Assembly (NCBI GenBank): GCA_023418835.1 | Contig: JAEZYW010000201.1 | Location: 1 to 9,350 of the forward strand | Direction: 5' to 3' | Origin: Bacillota bacterium | GTDB lineage: Bacteria; Bacillota; Clostridia; Tissierellales; Peptoniphilaceae | DNA length: 9,350 bases | Part shown: positions 6,704 through 9,350 of the stretch, one piece after another | Position numbering within the stretch: position 1 is the first letter of the stretch | How the letters are laid out: the number at the start of each line of letters is the position of its first letter | Position numbers and translations under genes: made by a program | The notes under the pieces: generated by a model | Databases searched by the model: none | Seen by the model: only the letters and a program-made list of their open reading frames with translations | What the model was told of the DNA's origin: nothing

Positions 6704-7451
6704 ATTATTAAATTACACTCCTAACGGAGAGATAACAATTGCCCAAGCTGGAAAACTTTGTTATTCGCCAGTGGGAGTAGATAAAATAAAAGAAAGTTTG
6801 GATTCTGAATCAATAGGAAAATATGTTGAGATGCTTTCAAACTTGGGGCATTATAGTCCCTTAGAACATGTAAGCTTTACTTTTGCAATTGAAGGGGTTT
6901 CTAGAACTCTTACTCATCAATTGGTTAGACATAGAATAGCAAGCTATTCCCAGCAATCCCAAAGGTATGTCAAACTAGATAATTTTGAATATATCATTCC
7001 TCCAAGCATTGAAGAAAACGAAGAGGCAAAACAAATTTTTTTAGAAGCTATGGAAGCAGACAAAATTGCTTATGAAAAAATCGTAGATGCTATTTATAAA
7101 AAAAATTACGATTCTATGTTGGCAAAAGGATATTCTGAAAAGAAAGCAAAATCCCAAGCAGAAAAGGCTTCCATTGAAGATGCTAGATATGTATTTCCAA
7201 ATGCTTGCGAGACTAAAATTGTGGTGACTATGAATGCAAGAAATCTAATTCACTTTTTTAGAGTTAGAACTTGTAATAGAGCCCAATGGGAAATTAGAGA
7301 ACTTGCTACAAGAATGTTAAAAATTGTAAAGGACATCTATCCAGCATTATTTAAAAATGTTGGTCCAGGATGTGTTGTGGGTCCATGCCCTGAAGGGGTT
7401 ATGACTTGTGGAGAAATTGAATCCGTAAGAGAAAAGTTTAGGAATATGTGA
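6693..7451 (+). CDS. thyX: Flavin-dependent thymidylate synthase
   Basis: Makes dTMP from dUMP using methylenetetrahydrofolate, FAD and NADPH; it replaces or supplements ThyA. The ThyX signature RHRX7S is complete: Arg79-His80-Arg81, then seven residues to Ser89, in [14 protein letters not shown]. The upstream substrate loop [12 protein letters not shown] (53-64) and the downstream helix [15 protein letters not shown] are also typical. It has 252 residues, longer than the 220 of Thermotoga ThyX. The extra C-terminus carries a cysteine set (Cys227, Cys232, Cys239, in [18 protein letters not shown]) that I recall from clostridial members and that might bind metal. The ATG follows GGGGAAAG and lies inside the end of mrnC. 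The stop overlaps rlmB by one base. Whether thyA is also present cannot be seen here. Confidence 0.96.
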   Translation: MKVELLNYTPNGEITIAQAGKLCYSPVGVDKIKESLDSESIGKYVEMLSNLGHYSPLEHVSFTFAIEGVSRTLTHQLVRHRIASYSQQSQRYVKLDNFEYIIPPSIEENEEAKQIFLEAMEADKIAYEKIVDAIYKKNYDSMLAKGYSEKKAKSQAEKASIEDARYVFPNACETKIVVTMNARNLIHFFRVRTCNRAQWEIRELATRMLKIVKDIYPALFKNVGPGCVVGPCPEGVMTCGEIESVREKFRNM

Positions 7452-8194
7452 TGAAAGAAAATTATATTTATGGTAGAAATCCCGTTATAGAAGTTTTAAA
7501 ATCAGGTGGAGATATTGACAAAATCTATATGCTCCAAGGTTCTAATGAAGGTTCAATTAGAAAAATTTTATCCATGGCAAAGGATGTTGGTGTCGTAGTT
7601 ACTCGAGTTGATGAAAAAAAACTAAGTGATATGGCAGGAAATGTAAATCACCAAGGTGTCGTTGCAATGGTTACAGATTTTCAGTATTCCACAATTGACG
7701 AAATTTTAGAATTTGCAAAAGAAAAAGGGGAATCGCCTTTTGTTTTAATTTTAGACTCAATAGAGGATACCCACAATTTAGGAGCGATTATCAGGACCGC
7801 AGTAGCTTCAGGAGTTCATGGAATTATTATACCCAAAAGACGTTCTGCTATGGTAAATGACACAGTTTACAAGACATCAGCTGGATCAGTGGAACATATG
7901 AAGGTCGCTAGGGTGACTAATATTGCAAGGAGCATAGAAGAATTAAAGGACAAAGGATTGTGGATTTACGGGGCTGATATGAATGGAGAAAATGCTTACT
8001 ATGAAACTGACTTAACTGGTAGCATTGGACTTGTAATCGGAGGAGAAGACAAAGGCATTACGCCATTAATTGGTAAAAAATGTGACGTATTGGTAAATAT
8101 TCCCATGGTTGGAAAAGTTTCCTCTTTGAACGCTTCTGTATCTGCAGGAATTTTAATATATGAGATTGTTAGACAGAGAAATAAAAAAATATGA
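7451..8194 (+). CDS. rlmB: 23S rRNA (guanosine-2'-O)-methyltransferase RlmB, TrmH/SPOUT family
   Basis: Uses S-adenosylmethionine to methylate a ribose in the 23S rRNA peptidyl-transferase region (G2251 in Escherichia coli). The protein has 247 residues. The N-terminal substrate-binding domain begins YIYGRNPVIEVLKSG. The knotted SPOUT domain shows motif 1 (LDSIEDTHNLGAIIRTA, about 101-117, with Asn108 and Arg114), motif 2 (LVIGGEDKGI, 194-203) and motif 3 (IPMVGKVSSLNASVSAGIL, 217-235, with Ser225 and Asn227). A GTG three bases upstream is possible, but ATG 7451 fits the TGATG stop-start overlap with thyX, so I choose it. Other TrmH-like enzymes share these motifs. The RlmB assignment rests on length, the N-terminal domain, and the neighbouring mrnC and yacP genes. 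Confidence 0.92.
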   Translation: MKENYIYGRNPVIEVLKSGGDIDKIYMLQGSNEGSIRKILSMAKDVGVVVTRVDEKKLSDMAGNVNHQGVVAMVTDFQYSTIDEILEFAKEKGESPFVLILDSIEDTHNLGAIIRTAVASGVHGIIIPKRRSAMVNDTVYKTSAGSVEHMKVARVTNIARSIEELKDKGLWIYGADMNGENAYYETDLTGSIGLVIGGEDKGITPLIGKKCDVLVNIPMVGKVSSLNASVSAGILIYEIVRQRNKKI

Positions 8195-8705
8195 TGAGTT
8201 GTTATTTATAGATGGATACAATATCATCAATTCTTGGAACAGTTTAAAAAACTTGTCAATAGATGAACTTGAAGAATCCCGAAGGGTTTTGATAGATATA
8301 TTGATGGAATTCAAGCACTACACCCCTGAAGGTGTGGTGCTAGTTTTTGATTCCTATAATGTCAAATCAGATCGTCAAATCGTAATGGAAAAAGGTTTGA
8401 TAATCGTTTATACAAGAGAGTTGGAAACGGCAGATCACTTTATAGAAAGATTCGTAGAAAAATACAGTAAAAAGAAAAAAATTCGAGTTGCAACATCAGA
8501 TAAATTGGAACAGGATATGATTTTAGGTAAAGGCGCAACTAGAATTTCTGCAAAAGAATTGGAATACGAAATTGAAAATTTTCACAGGGAATTAAAGAAA
8601 ATTTCAGACAATGAAAAAACAAAAAATAAAAGGTATTTAAGTACCTTGACGGAAGATTCTATAAACGTTTTGGCAAACTACAAAGAAAAAATAACAAAAA
8701 AATGA
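8160..8705 (+). CDS. YacP/Rae1-type NYN-domain endoribonuclease
   Basis: A PIN-like NYN nuclease of 181 residues (Bacillus subtilis YacP, also called Rae1, has about 170). The Bacillus protein cleaves mRNA in the ribosomal A site during translation; that role here is by homology. Acidic catalytic sites are visible in LLFIDGYNIINSW (Asp18, Asn21), VVLVFDSYN (Asp64), ELETADHFIERF (Glu89, Asp92) and VATSDKLEQDMI (Asp114). KGATRISAKEL and the long charged C-terminal helix are also family-typical. ATG 8160 has AGGAA nine bases upstream but makes a 35-base overlap with rlmB and adds about ten residues before the usual start. A TTG at 8196, just after the rlmB stop, is the alternative. It ends the intact gene chain; there is no terminator before the next gene. 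Confidence 0.9.
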   Translation: MRLLDREIKKYDELLFIDGYNIINSWNSLKNLSIDELEESRRVLIDILMEFKHYTPEGVVLVFDSYNVKSDRQIVMEKGLIIVYTRELETADHFIERFVEKYSKKKKIRVATSDKLEQDMILGKGATRISAKELEYEIENFHRELKKISDNEKTKNKRYLSTLTEDSINVLANYKEKITKK

Positions 8706-8733
8706 AGGTTCATTCTAATTCTAGGAGGATAAT

Positions 8734-9350
8734 ATGGACAAAAAATTATTAAATATGTCGATAATTTGAGACGAAAGCTACACGAAAATCCGGAAGTTTC
8801 CGGTAATGAAGTTATAACTAAAAAAATATTAATGGATTTTTTGTCTGAAAATACTACCCTTGAATTATTCGATAGGGGAAAGTGGTTTTATGCTTTGCAT
8901 TTTGAAGGTGAAAATTTGGAAACCATAGCATTCCGAGCTGATTTTGATGCAATTTTAGATTCCCAAGGATGTCCTTTCCACGGATGTGGACACGATGGCC
9001 ACTCTGCTACACTTTCTGGATTTGGACTTAGTTTAGAAGGTCAAACTCTCGGTAAAAACGTGGTATTACTTTATCAATTTGGAGAAGAAGACGGAAGCGG
9101 GGCAAAAATTTGTCGTGAAATTTTTAAGGAAATAAAAATTGATAGAATTTACGGTCTTCACAACTCTCCTGGATTGAAAAAACATACCGTATACACCAAA
9201 AAGAAAACGATGATGTTTGCATCAAAGGGAATGACCATTAAATTATCCGGCGTTCAATCCCACGCATCGCAACCTGAATTGGGAATTAATCCAGCTTATC
9301 TAATAGGTGAAATAATAGAAATAGTAAAACCTCTATCTAAAGATAAAGGT
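8734..9350 (+). pseudogene. M20-family amidohydrolase, frameshifted near its start and cut by the window end
   Basis: A zinc-dependent hydrolase of the M20 amidohydrolase/aminoacylase group. ATG 8734 follows a strong AGGAGG (8723-8728) by five bases but stops after 11 codons at 8767. The neighbouring frame reads KYVDNLRRKLHENPEVSGNE and stays open to the window edge. One missing A in the six-A run at 8740-8745 explains it; seven would restore MDKKIIKYVDNLRRK. Family motifs are FRADFDA, the metal site HGCGHDGHSA, LLYQFGEEDGSGA with the catalytic Glu pair, and IYGLHNSPG. A segment starting GMTIKLSGVQSHASQPELG opens the lid domain. About 200 residues are visible out of roughly 370-400. Everything after the shift looks conserved, so the break is either very recent, a phase-variable tract, or a sequence error. 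It continues the mrnC-rlmB-yacP transcription unit. Confidence 0.75.

Noticed and set aside
8734..8770. Programmed -1 ribosomal frameshift in the amidohydrolase
   Set aside because: The site is C AAA AAA TTA, without the full seven-base slippery pattern in phase; I see no stimulatory hairpin, and such a shift is not known for this family. A plain indel is simpler.
1..9350. CRISPR array, insertion sequence or long direct repeats
   Set aside because: No regularly spaced repeats, transposase motifs or terminal inverted repeats were found on reading either strand.

Overview
The window looks like chromosomal DNA from a low-G+C anaerobic Gram-positive bacterium (Bacillota). A member of Tissierellia or a related clostridial group, resembling Peptoniphilus or Anaerococcus, seems most likely. 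This rests on the AT-rich codon use, strong AGGAGG ribosome sites, the gene order cysS-mrnC-thyX-rlmB-yacP, and a CD1871A/4Fe-4S protein pair. It is an inference from gene content; there is no rRNA to test it.

Positions 1-450 form a G+C-richer block (about 50% over the first 120 bases, against roughly one third in much of the rest). It holds the 3' half of a DIP1984/septicolysin-family gene cut by the window edge. A probable structured RNA follows, with a perfect tRNA-like T-arm and an anticodon-arm-like hairpin, ending in a rho-independent terminator.

Positions 600-2813 are a three-gene thiol/iron-sulfur redox operon: a TlpA-like thioredoxin-fold lipoprotein, a 50-residue CD1871A-family CXXC protein, and a NapH-like membrane 4Fe-4S protein. 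The two large genes are broken. The lipoprotein gene has three frameshifts and an in-frame stop; the ferredoxin-like gene has one frameshift. The small middle gene is intact.

Positions 2909-4169 are the remains of a two-permease ABC exporter. The first permease survives only as a C-terminal tail. The second has an apparent internal deletion and a frameshift, so its present reading frame runs through a terminator hairpin.

Positions 4162-8705 are intact. A xanthine phosphoribosyltransferase gene (xpt, minus strand) and a plus-strand operon are read divergently from a short intergenic region with two well-formed promoters. The operon is cysS, mrnC (Mini-RNase III), thyX, rlmB and a YacP/Rae1-type NYN nuclease, with every junction overlapping. 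It combines cysteine charging, 23S rRNA processing and methylation, mRNA/ribosome-linked RNA cleavage, and dTMP synthesis. The last gene, an M20 amidohydrolase running off the window, has a one-base frameshift in an A-run near its start.

The most distinctive features are the DIP1984 gene with its tRNA-like RNA, and the concentration of gene decay in 600-4120 beside an intact core operon.
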